Part shown: piece by piece, positions 32,558-43,256 of the stretch | Position numbering within the stretch: the first letter of the stretch is position 1 | Layout of the letters: every line of letters begins with the position of its first letter | Origin: Phoronis australis | Taxonomy: Eukaryota; Phoronida; Phoronidae | NCBI GenBank assembly: GCA_002633005.1 | Contig: NMRA01000076.1 | Coordinates: 932,748 to 996,747, forward strand | Length of the DNA: 64,000 nucleotides | Direction: 5' to 3' | Notes under the pieces: generated by a model | The model's input: only the letters and a program-made list of their open reading frames with translations | What the model was told of the DNA's origin: nothing | Database searches by the model: none | Made by a program: the position numbers and the translations under genes

Positions 32558-32823
32558 GTTGACTGACTTGTAAATAAAAGCAAACGACGACCGAACTTAT
32601 CACAACCGAGGTAGAACAATGAGTGACTCGACAGCCCTCACAGTCAGACTATAATGAAAAGAAATTGGCGCGAAACTCTTGCCTCCCAAAACGTCACTTC
32701 CGGAGTAGAGGACGAGAAATTAATCAAATTACGAAAACCTGTAATTAAGTGAAAAATGTGTCTGGGATAATCAACGAATCTTATTTTTGCTAAAAGTGAC
32801 ATGAAAAAAGGTTGCCTTCCCCT
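32508..32823 (-). repeat. Right terminal inverted repeat with the THAP start codon
   Basis: Inverted partner of 30586-30902. It includes the presumed promoter region and first 17 or so codons of the THAP frame. Confidence 0.8.
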
Positions 32824-32827
32824 TTAA

Positions 32828-34328
32828 GCTTTTTACCGTTGCCGACAGACGAATAAGTTCATTAGACTGACTAAACTTTAATGAAGTGTAATGGTGTTAT
32901 AGTTATCGAATCCAGCCCAATGTCATTGTTTCGTATTCATTTTGTCATTTTCGTTCATAACGGACGATACCCGGTTCCAGCGATTTCTCGGCAAATTATT
33001 TGACAAATCCCTCAACAATGGTCCTTCTTTCCACGCACCGACCATCTGGCCTGGATGGATTTAGCGTGGCTTCTGATATCTTTACAGCCCGTCCTACATG
33101 CCTCTAGGTCTTCAGGAGCAAACTATCAGTTTTTATGTTATCACAGTAACTGGGGTGCTCCTTTACGACTCTGGAGTACTTTTCAGTGTTCTGTGACTTC
33201 ATTAGCTAGCTGATAGTGATATCAGCAACCATCTTTTGATTTTTTGCATCATCGCGGAATATCTTGTTGCCGTGTGCCGGCTTGCTGTTATGAGACGTCA
33301 CATACATGCCAAGAACGATTATCTGTGGAAGAAATTGGCGCGCGGATTTGCGCACTGAAGGCGACTTGTTTTTGAGCAAACAGCCCGTTTTGTCCTTCAT
33401 AGATATGTCGCTTTCCGACTTTCCACAGCTTGTCGTTGTATTGTTATCTCAATTCGAAATCGAAAGTTACTCAAACAATGCAGTTGCAGGGGCGAAACTA
33501 GTGGAAAAGTGGAATAAGTCGAGGAAAAGAAGAAAACATCAGATAAAAACTTGCTCTCGTGAAATGTGAGATTTTTTTCAGGCTTGCCTAAAGCCCAGTA
33601 TGGAAACCAGCTCATAACTTTGGCCCATTTTTCTGGTCAAAACCAGGGGCTTGTAAAAGGTAAGGGGAGACTGAAATGATCACTACCCCTCCCCAGTCGG
33701 TGGGAAAGTCGACAGTTAGTTTTGCCCTTGCAGTGAGTTATTACGTATTGGCCACTATCCTCGGGACAGCTGGCTACAATAGGTGTACACCACTCCATAT
33801 AGATATACTTATATAAAATCACTATTGAAATTATGAATGGAATAAATCAATGCAGTATTCATGTCTACAAAATTGACCAATTCGTTACGAGTTAACAAAC
33901 ATGTACAGGAATAACAACGGAAAAGTCTTTTTGCGTAAACAGTAATTTAAAATAAAACGTGTTTGTGTGCATTGTGTCTACTTGAATTACACTGGGTTTA
34001 TAAAGTTGATGCTTTTGTGGTGTAAATAAATATTGCAACAGCTAAGTTCCACTTATTAATAGGTTAAATTAAATTCTGGTATAAAAATCTAAATAAATAC
34101 AAATTGACGAAAATGCGCCAGAACACATTCGAAGGAAAACGCAAATCATTCAAACAAACTTAAAGAAATATAACGACGATTTGACAAATGATTTCGATGT
34201 TAATTTGCCCTGGAAATGTTAGTACATCTTGCATGAAGCCATTGAACTTGTCGTGAACATGTTCACTTTGGATTATGTAAAAATTACAAATAACAACTTC
34301 TCAGCAATTTATGAGAGAGGATCGATTT
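32828..34328. other. Intergenic, nothing recognised
   Basis: Open frames here (for example 33306-33569) have no family features. The part next to 34328 may be the 3' UTR of the exon at 34547-34329. Confidence 0.35.
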
Positions 34329-34547
34329 CTAGTAAGCCAGCAGTATATTGAAGATCGGTCCGACCTTGGGCTCGACAGGATAAGCCTTGCGGCGATTCAT
34401 GAAGCCCTTTGCGTTGATGTCGAGCGAGTTCGAGCTGACGAGTGTTCTTGTGTTCTGGAGGCGCTCCATGCTGATCTCGCAGTGTTTTAGCTTCTCCTTC
34501 GGGTAGCGAGAGGCAGAGTCGCTGATTTCCTGTACCCCTCTTTTCAG
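34329..34547 (-). CDS. Probable terminal exon of an unrecognised gene
   Basis: A GC-rich island in AT-rich surroundings that, on the minus strand, holds 72 codons then TAG. It starts after CCTTTACAAG (a usable acceptor) with LKRGVQEISDSASRYPKEKL, continues with KHCEISMERLQNTRTLVSSN and SLDINAKGFMNRRKAY, and ends PVEPKVGPIFNILLAY. The frame is open a further 13 codons upstream. The base composition contrast, charged helix-like composition and lack of repeats make it look like a conserved exon. I do not recognise the protein. Upstream exons would lie at higher coordinates but none was found, so it could also be an exon relic. Confidence 0.45.
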   Translation of the reverse strand: MKRGVQEISDSASRYPKEKLKHCEISMERLQNTRTLVSSNSLDINAKGFMNRRKAYPVEPKVGPIFNILLAY

Positions 34548-35154
34548 CTTGTAAAGGTATTCACAAAGAATAGTAATTTTAATGTTTTACTTTTAAAAGT
34601 GTATCTTTGTTTCGAATTGCTCAACAGACTGTTTGAAATACCGGGGTTTTAGTGCTTTCTGTCCTTCATCTCGTAGGTGGCTCATGTTCGTTGGCACTAA
34701 ACTAGGTGTTAAAATTTAGAATAACTGTGCTCTGCAGAGATTAAAAACTACGCTATGTTCTAAAGTTATAAAAATAATTTCGAAATCTTATGACATTCTC
34801 TCACGATTTACTCACATTTATAAAAAGGAACGATTATGTTGTTCCAATATGCAACAAATTAGCTATGTTCATTGTATTATCGGAACTGTACGATAAGTAA
34901 ATTTAAGTTTGTTGCAACATAAAAACGATATTGCTGACATCAATGCAGTGCGAGTCTTATTCAAAGAAATATCCGGTCACTCGTGTAATATTGCTGAAGT
35001 AATGAGGCAAAGTGCTACCTACGAACTCTTTCCACATAATAAATCATCAACCCTTTGTCAAGTAGTATTCGCAATAAATTCTATCGTCAATCGTTTCAAA
35101 TGTGTTTGTGCCACTCTTCATAACTAACACGCGCATGATTTTCCCAAGTAACCA
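34548..35154. other. Non-coding, possible intron of the 34547 gene
   Basis: AT-rich with no second exon recognised. The plus-strand open frame 34909-35127 has no features. Confidence 0.3.
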
Positions 35155-35438
35155 GGGTCCGTTTCAAAAAAAGTGACTTCAGATTTAAGTCAGAAATTTG
35201 GTCTTACGGTCCACATAATTATTTCTAAAAAATAATCAAAACTCACTCGAGAAAAAGTGTTAAGTCTCTCAGAATTTATACATAATTGCTCGATACTGAG
35301 ATAATTTCTATACTTAATTTTCTAGTATGTGACGTACTCATAATTATAAGACTAAACCATTTGCAACAACTGTGAAGTTGGAGAGTAAGACAAAATATCA
35401 GTCTTAAGTCTGAAGTCAATGTTCATGAAACATACCAC
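35155..35438. mobile_element. MITE related to 14623 and 26066
   Basis: The left end GGGTCCGTTTCAAAAAAAGT is followed by GACTTCAGATTTAAGTCAG. The right end is the inverted CTTAAGTCTGAAGTCAAT followed by GTTCATGAAAC. There is no coding sequence. The left end resembles GGGCCCGTTCCAAGAAAA at 14623. Confidence 0.65.
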
Positions 35439-36124
35439 AGAAATGGTGCTTATCGTGTGAGAAAAAAAGCATGCCATAGTGTCGGTGGAAAAGCACCCAT
35501 TGGCACATGTACATGTCACAAGAAATTTCGAGCAATCGTTGTTTTGCAGTCGGTTTCTTTTTTTTAACAGTTAACAGTTTATGAAGACATATACAAAAAT
35601 ATAATACTACAAAATTCAGCCTGGAAACCGCAGTTAGCATTATATCCGGGCAGTCGGTTTCCCGCAGCTGCAGGAACCAATTTGTCTAGTAACCAATTGT
35701 TACATATTAAACATAGACATCTCTTCCTGGTATTACGAGGCTGCCTCTGCATGCAATGCCCATATTAATATCCATGTATGGTATAACCTTCGTGAATTAA
35801 GCAGAAAATAAAAGCAGCTTCGAAACTCTATTTACCTAAACTATCACCCTCAATATATTCCACGATACGACAAAATGATACCCTGGCCCTGCAAGCCTTC
35901 CGTAATTATTTTAGTTGCTTTTTCCGCTTTATTTTTTCACGTAGATGTGGCGTTGTTCACGACAACAGCAGACAAGTGTCATAAAGACTGAGTTCTCATT
36001 TATGGGTCACATGTATGGTTCATCACCTCACCAGTTATAACTAGACTCAACTCACTGAGCAGCAACTTACGGAAGCGCGAATGAGGAAACTTAACTTGGT
36101 TACTTTATTAAGTTTCACAGTAAT
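35439..36124. other. Non-coding, nothing recognised
   Basis: No gene or repeat pair was seen. Confidence 0.35.
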
Positions 36125-36640
36125 GAAATTGATTTTTTAAACCGCTTTACCACGGGAAATATTGAGATTATCTGTAACATGGATTCAAATAGAAACATTT
36201 CTTTAGAGGAGATAGATGTGTATTTAGAGCAAATGAAGTCAGGTAAATCACCTGGTTCAGGTAGTATTTCACTGAAATTCTATAAGTTTTGTAATTAAGA
36301 ACTTCACCTATTACAACCAAATTATTTATTCAGATTTTTCATTCTGGTATACACTTGAACCAATCGACTATTAGTGTAATTGTGCCATTGTACAAGAGTG
36401 GAAAAAGAAATGATCCAAATAATTACCGATGGGTCACACTGTTGAAGGTTGCAGAGAAAATATTTTCAAAATTACATGTACTGTACAATAGACTTCAGGG
36501 GCTAATGAAAATGATCTGATAAGAGAAGCAACTGTTCTAAAATGTAGCGACATGTCTCGGCGTTAAAACATTCACCATTGTCAGGCTTTATTCAAAGAAT
36601 GGATGACAGGATGGCTACAGAATAAACAGTTTCACGTCAT
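36125..36640 (+). pseudogene. Decayed L1/Tx1-like reverse transcriptase fragment
   Basis: In-frame from 36125: EIDFLNRFTT, then ISLEEIDVYLEQMKSGKSPG and SISLKFYKF, then a stop; later SVIVPLYKSGKRNDPNNYR, VTLLKVAEKIFSKL, HVLYNRL. These are the first conserved blocks of non-LTR reverse transcriptases (EI...MK.GKSPG.DG, then I.P.YK.G....NYR...LL). Stops and frameshifts are frequent. The catalytic core with FADD is not seen. It could derive from the same family as the 5520-6220 tail, but the two do not overlap. Confidence 0.65.
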
Positions 36641-36839
36641 TTTCCTATAAGATTGGTTTGACAGAACCGCTTGCTGATAGATATTTTAAGATTAATAATA
36701 CCTGGGCTTTATAACATTTCCTCGCTAATTGATTGAACTCGTTTTGAGAGATCGAGTGGACAAGCCCTGTTAATACCTAAGCCCAGCAACACTCGTTATT
36801 TTAGTATGCCTTATGCCGTTTTTCGTCTAAGAAGCATAG

Positions 36840-37490
36840 CGTAAATACACAAAACGTAACAAGAGTGGCGTACTAGGTGAAGTAATATCCCACTCGACAT
36901 TATTCCGTGTATCGACCGAGACCAAATTTCGAGGTAGATACGCGGAATAATGTCGAATGGGATAATACTTCATCTACGCTAATCGAGGTACGTTTTATAT
37001 TTATCCCAGACGTTTCGAATTCCTAAGTTTTTTCATTTTTTCGGCAGATTTTTAAATACGTGGCGGATCACATCCTATATGTATGTACTTGCGCGTTAGT
37101 TTGCAAGTTTTCTCTAGTAAAAGAAACAGTTTTAAATGTGAAGATTTATTACTTGAAAGAAGATAACGAAGATGAAAACAACGGTAACTGGGCATTGAAT
37201 TTGTAATATCTCCTGAAAATAATTAAATAGCAACGATATTTGATATTGCAGTTACCCAGGAATCGGCGCCTTAGTTGTAGACGATATGATACTTAGCAAT
37301 TGAAAACTGAGACAGAACGGTCATATAATTAACAGTCCTGTTCCTATATTGGGGTTGAGACCTGATTGCATGTTGAGTGTTACTTACACTGCTGCAACTG
37401 TATTACTTTAAACTGTTTTCGGAAAGTTTGATGATCGAACCGGCTATCAAGGACGAGTCGACATTGATCTACATTTTTGAATTTTCCCTG
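36840..37490. mobile_element. Foldback repeat, copy A
   Basis: Two arms of about 70 bases (36840-36915 and 36936-37010) are inverted copies of each other around TCCCACTCGACATTATTCCG. A further 480 bases (GTGGCGGATCACATCCTATA onwards, to GATGATCGAACCGGCTATC) match copy B at 49263-49855 at roughly 85%. No coding sequence was recognised. The class is unknown: a hairpin at one end of a longer non-coding repeat. Confidence 0.65.
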
Positions 37491-38957
37491 TCAGATGCGT
37501 ATGGGATAAATAGAGATCCTACACGACTCTCTTGGCAAGCCTAGGGATTTCGACAAAATTTCCAAGAGGTTTTGCCCATGTCATCAATCTGAAACGAGTT
37601 TTCTCACAAGAACCGTAAAAACGATCACTTTTTGCCGAAAAACTCGACTTGCCTGAAACTTTCAACCACATTACGCAACTTTTGCACTGTAAAGGAGGCC
37701 AAGATACTTTCTTGTTAATAATTTTTATTTTTAAGTTAAAAGTTGCAATTTCATTTAGCTTTGGAACATTAGTCAGCAGGGCTTCCGTCGCGTGAGCACT
37801 GACTTGACCTCGAGACAGCACAGTTGGGGTTCGTCCCCGCTTGAATGAACGTGGATTTGGAGTTCGCCGCTGAAGATGGGTCCCGTTAAGAAGCTGTTTG
37901 CATGTCCTTCCTACTGGGAGAACGTACAATTTCTAGAGTCCTTTGTCTCTAGTAATTTCTCTAAATTTTAGTCTAAACAATACCCTCAGAATGATCTGTA
38001 CATGTTTCTTGGGAGTTAAGAGGGGGGGGGGGAACTCTTTGGACACAATGCATCAAAGTTTTGAAAATTAGAAAAAAGTCAAGCCTGCTTAATTGGATTT
38101 TTTCTCCGCCAAATGAATCTTCTTTTTGAATGAAAAAATCTCAAAGGGGGTCATAAACGTCAAAAATATTATTTTTTCCTCGTACAACTTTTGCACCGTT
38201 TGGATTACTGCGACAACAAATAATTATGTGAAGCTCCAATGGCGCGACAAAAACGCCAGGCTATAAAAGTGCTTTACGTTGTCGCGGTACTGCGGGGAAA
38301 TACAGCGAAATTCGAGTGTCGCTGTGTAATGCGGGACGGTCCTATTAGAAACAGAATTCTGAGATAACTTAATTTTTATCTTAAAGGGCACAGAACTATT
38401 CTCACTGGGTTTTGCCTAGCAGGACGCACATACAATGTAGATGGACTTGTCATCTTTTCTTCTTGAAGATGAATACATCTGCAGCCGAACAAGTGGTCTT
38501 TGTCAGTACCAACATGTTCGAAAAGTACAAACAAACTAGATTCATTGAGCTTACATGCAACGCCTACCTCACAACTGCCCCCAAGCCTGGCCTTGGCAAG
38601 AATTTATTTTTTTGGCCCTTGGCAAGAATTTATTTTTTGGCCCTGTAATTTGGACGCTGCTGCAACTTGCTTGTTCAGTGCCAACCAGGAACGCAGCCAC
38701 TCACTGCTACAAAACTGACATCTATTGTAAAGATAACACAACATATTCAAAGACTTTAGAGCACACTGATGTTCTTGCAAGAGCATAAAATGGACGTCCC
38801 ATTTCATTCTCTGCTAGTAGCTGGAGCTGATCTGGAGCGCGTAACGTACAGCTGCTTCCTAGGGAGAAAAGCATGACCTCCCAACATCTCTCAAAATCAC
38901 GAAAGCGAAAAACGACAGTTTCGGGAATAGGCTCGGGAGATTACCAGCCTGTTCTTG
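37491..38957. other. Intergenic; tandem 24-mer and a TATA-like site
   Basis: A minus-strand open frame at 37929-37519 begins with TTG and has no family features. CTATAAAAG at 38262-38270 is TATA-like without a following gene. A unit CCCTTGGCAAGAATTTATTT is repeated in tandem at 38591-38643. No gene is supported. Confidence 0.35.
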
Positions 38958-38982
38958 CAAAATGGCGGCCACTGAAGTAAGT
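38958..38982 (+). promoter_or_regulatory. TISU/YY1-like start element followed by a splice donor
   Basis: CAAAATGGCGGCC matches the TISU/YY1 consensus SAASATGGCGGC except for A at -1. It reads ATG GCG GCC ACT GAA and then runs directly into GTAAGT, a consensus splice donor. This could be a five-codon first exon (MAATE) of a housekeeping-type gene with a very short leader. No downstream exon was identified, so it may be coincidence. Confidence 0.3.
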
Positions 38983-39119
38983 GATAGGTTGGTGTGGTTG
39001 GAGGGCTGAAATGTGAGATTGAATTCATTATTTCCAATCTACAAGTGAGCATCTATGATCGGCATATTCACCGAATAATATGTAAATGATATGTGCGTCA
39101 CAAGCTCGTTACCGGAGAT

Positions 39120-39480
39120 GGAAATGAGACCGTGGTAGGCAATATAAGGTCATTTATTATGACTCATACAATAACAAGTAATGAATAGCGAATCAAATGA
39201 GTAAAATACAAAACATATAATCGCTGGTGAGATGGACAATAAAAAGCGCCGGCCACGTGGAGGGTGGGAAAATGTAGAAATTTTGGGAAGTATGTAAATG
39301 TGGCCGGCACAATGAAGATGAACTGAAACACGAGATTATACAAACAAAAGAGGTGCCTAAGGGCACGTGACAATCATCAGCCTATGTAAGCCAAGAGCTG
39401 ACCAAACTGATTAGGGCACGTGATAGCAATAGACCAATAGAAGGCTGGAAAACGACTTGCAGTCCTAAACAAAGGAATTA
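39120..39480 (-). repeat. Repeat fragment resembling the TRIM-like element
   Basis: GTCATTTATTATGAC occurs here (39150-39164) as in the 140-bp terminal repeats at 8990 and 9558, and the following A-rich, GAA-rich interior is similar in style. Homology beyond the 15-base block is weak, so this is a tentative relative or solo terminal repeat. Confidence 0.3.
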
Positions 39481-39654
39481 GTGGACTGGGCAGAAATGTG
39501 GAGGAAAACGAATAGGACGGGTCCATATGCGCATACAAATATATTTAAGAGTGAAATATAATTTTTCGTGGTTAATGCAAGCTACTGTCTTAGAAACGTA
39601 ATTAAGTCGTCCCATGACAATTTTGAGACAAGTCAATGCTGTGATGCAACGACG

Positions 39655-39655
<1 letters not shown>

Positions 39656-39715
<60 letters not shown>
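39656..39715. repeat. (TA)n microsatellite
   Basis: About 60 bases of uninterrupted TA. Confidence 0.95.
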
Positions 39716-39716
<1 letters not shown>

Positions 39717-39744
39717 TTATCCCACACACTTATGTTATAACTAC

Positions 39745-40900
39745 ATATATTCCCCTGAGAATGTCCCAACGACACCAAGAAGCATAGACGTGCCCTTAAT
39801 GACCAGCAGCTTTGTCTCTATAACATCTGCAGAGGCCAAGTAGTTACAGACATCGTGATTGTTCAAAACGAACTTGTCAATGGAAGTGAGCAGAGCAGTC
39901 AGTTTTCTAGTTTTGTTAAGCAGTGAATGTTACAAAGGAAAAAGTCAAAACAACGGAGTTGCTAAAGAAGCCTGTCCCTGTTAGAGGAAGACGCTGTTCA
40001 GTTGCCTGTTAGTTGTAGGACAGCAGCCTAACATTTGACATAGCTGATGTCTTTCAGTGCGAGTTTATCGAGTCAATTCTCTAGGCCCCTGATCGATGAA
40101 TATGGCAGCCAGGGGAAAGGTGACAAAGCCATTTTGGTCAAATCTCTAAGTGTCTCTGTCACGAATCATTCTGGTCCAGACGTGGTGTTGATTGATGCTG
40201 GCCAGCTGCTGTACCAGATCGTCTGGATTGTCTCTAGAACAAGAGATTTGGTTGCACGTTTCGACACGGGACTGGTCCCATGTCCCCCTTTGTAAGAAAA
40301 TTATTCTGAATGAAAGCTTTGACCACAAGGATCCCTAAACAAAGGACCAAGAGAGGATAAGGCGAGGAAAAGCTAAAGAAACCCTGCTAACCTCAAACAT
40401 CAATCCTTTGCCGGGAAAACAACGCTATGTTCAACTGTCATCCAACTGTATGCAACGATTCTCTTCCACAAAGCATAGAGCTGGCCAGGAAGAGACATCG
40501 CCCATGCTGAAGCAGACATCACATTTTGTAGGTAAGTCTAGTTGTTGAAAGCCGTGAACGAAGGCGACTACACCATCAGAACCCTGTGACAACACTTTAG
40601 GCACCGTTTTCTTGGTCGATGGGACATCAAAGACATCAAGTTGATGCCAAGATTCAAATGGAGAAGTGGGACGGTATCATTTCGGACATAATGAAACAGT
40701 TCAGAAATTAGGTCCCAGAAAGTGCAGCAGTTTCTTGAAATACACACAATGACAGGTTGCGTGCGACACTGTGCTATCCCTTTGGAAAGAGAAAGGTGAC
40801 GACTGCAGTGCAAAAAGACAATGCATGCAGTGACAGACGTTGCCAGTTGCAACAGTGCTGGCCTGTCCTGCACGAACTATTACAGGTGAGAGGAGGGGAT
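39745..40900 (+). pseudogene. Decayed copy of an uncharacterised repeated ORF
   Basis: Coding-like pieces in shifting frames: DQQLCLYNICRGQVVTDIV, DIADVFQCEFIESI, RPLIDEYGSQGKGDKAILVK, SLSVSVTNHSGPDVVLIDAG, QLLYQIVW, HAEADITFC, AKIQMEKWDGTIISDI, YPFGKRKVT. These follow one another in an order I associate with a large uncharacterised ORF family present in many copies in several invertebrate genomes, probably mobile or host-domesticated. At least five frameshifts or stops separate the pieces, so this copy is dead. The family association is from memory and the biochemical function is unknown. Confidence 0.45.
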
Positions 40901-41756
40901 GTTTTGCTGCATAAGGTGAACTAGAAAACAGGAAGACACTGAAGATGGTGAAATACGAGCATATGTGAGCGTCGATCAGGTATGCACCTATACTTGTACA
41001 TTAACATTACAGATGTCTAAACCTAAATTCAAACGTGATATTACCAATCACTCTACATGTTTGTGCATATTGAACTTAAATAAAAATTGAAGCTATGTAG
41101 TTGCAGTAACTCCACAACATAACAACGCTCAGATGCTTAGTTCAATATTTATGTGGGACGCTTAATATTGTGACTTCGTTTATTAAGATCGGGGTCCAGT
41201 ATTTGACAATTCATTTACAATTCTAAAGCAGAGCAAATACGTGATCATGGGCCTGCATGTAACAGGTACAATTTACATACACAAAGTCTACGTATATATA
41301 ACCTGTAAGGACTACACGTATATCCCTATTCACAAAGCACACGCGATATTGTTACCTCGTTTATTGAGTATTTTGGAGGATATCTAATTCCAGTATTTAG
41401 CTATCCATTATTCTTAACATGGTGGGACCAGAAAAGAAATCAAAAGATGTTGATTTAACATTTTCAATTGAACATTTCGCCCGCCAAAAGAGGTGAATTT
41501 CCTTATTTCAGTTCAACTTGACCATTCAACATCTAAGTTGATCTTGAGTTTGACCTTGAATCTATAAAATAATTCCAAAAAATGAACTCTCCGAACCAGA
41601 AAAAATTACAAACGATACATAGCAGGCTCCTGCAAGACATCATGTTCAGAAGATGGAAATTGGGTGAAATTCATGACGACGGATACTGCCATCTTGAAAT
41701 TGCTTAAGGTTGCACAAAGTTCAACCAAGTTAACTTTGTTCTCCAAGCCTCATGTA
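40901..41756. other. Non-coding, nothing recognised
   Basis: No gene or repeat pair was seen. Confidence 0.35.
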
Positions 41757-42850
41757 TTAAAGGAGCATGCCACCCAAAAAACAACCTAATTTGTATCAAT
41801 TTAGATCGAGTAGTTCTACTCCATAACGGCAAGTACGGTTGCGTTACCTGACACCTGACATCATCGGTTTCACACGCAGTCTGTTCAGCAGTTCACAACA
41901 TGGGTTACTGGTGTCAGCTTATCGCTTGAATTCATCGTTTAACACCAATAAATCATCAAACTTCGATGTAAAACCCTTAAAACTACACAAAGTTCTTATA
42001 AAAACGTGTTGTTTTATTTCGCTGTTTCGGATTTATTGGTATTTAGACACACCGTAGCCTCCAAAGTTCGGCAGGCCAATAAGGTCCGTACCAGGAGTTT
42101 GGGGTCTGTTCGGAGACAAATTCGAAGTATTTTCCGTGAGATACAGACAGGAGAACCCCAATCTGTGTCGTTTAGACTTGTGATTTTTTGAGTTCTAAAC
42201 ACACGAAACGCTTGTTATCCTGGCAAGTGGCTCGGAGCCCGATCAGGCCCGTCGCGGCCGGCCGGATTGACTCGTTTATCCCGGCCAGTGGCTCGGAAAC
42301 TGATCAGACATCACCAACATAAACCAGCCAAAGTTGCTGAAACTAAACTTCCAGTCAAGAAAATACTATAATACTAGTGAGCCAAAGTAATAGCCATGTT
42401 GGTGAATTACCCACAAAACTGCAAATCTACTTACTGGCGTCGGGCGAAGCCGCGAATTTAGGTTCCGCTTTGGCCATAGCACCGTCAGGGCAGAAGTTGT
42501 ACATTGACAATCATTATTTTAATAATGTAAATGTAAATAAAGACTCCCCTAACACCAGGCCGTGGGGTGGAAATCGACTGAGTTGTTTCACAACAGTTTC
42601 TGCCAGCAAACACTAAATTAGTATGAGCTCACACGGCCTCGGTGTCCCGTCAATTAGTTTTATTGCACCTAAAGCCGGTAACTCAGTGATTTATTCATTG
42701 CTGGCTTCTCAAATCATTTGCACTCACGAATTCTCCAAAGGCATTACAAATTGCATCTAATGAGGCAGACCTTGTTTCAGTTTTATATAAGTATTGGTTA
42801 GGGTGAGAATAATTCATTTTGAAACAGAACGCTCAGTAATAAACATCATC

Positions 42851-43111
42851 ATGGCAACTCGCAATCCCGACTTAGACGAGAGCTCATCAGTCGATCCTTA
42901 CGAAGACTTCTCAGGTGGATCGTTAAGTTTCACAGGCTATCAATTCGAACAGGAATACAGTGATGAAGAAATACTAGAGAGGCGACGTGAACAAGCTCAG
43001 ACAACGAAGCGTATGGATTGGATAGTTATTTGGTACGCCGGCATTCGTCAGGCACTGTCGACGACTGCAGGCCACAGACACGGAGATGTTTCACGGCCTC
43101 ATACTTGCTAG
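42851..43111 (+). pseudogene. Acidic N-terminal ORF fragment inside Kolobok-like copy B
   Basis: From ATG at 42851: MATRNPDLDESSSVDPYEDF, then SLSFTGYQFEQEYSDEEILE and RRREQAQTTKRMDWIVIW. The YxFE...SDEE block followed by a tryptophan recalls the N-termini of invertebrate proteins with a P2X7-intracellular-like cysteine domain, which often occur near THAP-bearing transposons. The expected Cys-rich part is missing because the frame runs into antisense THAP sequence. The link is an inference from memory. Confidence 0.4.
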
Positions 43112-43256
43112 TTACAGCGTACTTTTCATTCTTCACTACCACGAGCCACTTCCTAAGCATTTCGGTCTCTCGAGGAAGTCGAAAAAAAAACAATAAACCC
43201 ACTTTCCTCGCAGCTGTATAGTTCGGACAAGCGGGAACGATGCACCGCAACATAGC
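43050..43256 (-). pseudogene. THAP-domain fragment inside Kolobok-like copy B
   Basis: From an internal ATG at 43253-43251, the minus strand reads MLRCIVPACPNYTAARKVGL, LFFFRLPRETEMLRKWLV, VVKNEKY, then HLRVCGLQSS. The C..C pair, hydrophobic-RLP turn and KWL match a THAP domain, but the final C-x2-H histidine is replaced by Q and the sequence then leaves the domain. The frame is cut by the deletion that formed this element. Confidence 0.55.

Larger units (their letters stand above)
30586..32823 (-). mobile_element. Kolobok-like DNA transposon with THAP gene, internally deleted
   Basis: The 2238-bp unit is flanked by TTAA on both sides (30582-30585, 32824-32827). It has inverted repeats of about 316 bp (30586-30902 and 32508-32823), with ends AGGTGAAGGCAACC and, on the other strand, AGGGGAAGGCAACC. 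Read from the right end on the minus strand it encodes a THAP zinc finger, then a serine-rich linker and the start of a transposase-like region with a Cys-rich patch. Within Kolobok, TTAA duplications and THAP-domain proteins are known features. The bulk of a transposase is missing and frames are broken, so it cannot move by itself. Confidence 0.75.

Noticed and set aside
36125-36640. Functional reverse transcriptase gene
   Set aside because: Several stops and frameshifts and no catalytic core.
37519-37929. Minus-strand ORF of 136 codons
   Set aside because: It starts with TTG, the first ATG is far inside, and no domain was recognised; possibly an exon piece but unsupported.
39478-39843. Ile/Tyr-repeat ORFs on both strands
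   Set aside because: Translations of the (TA)n run.
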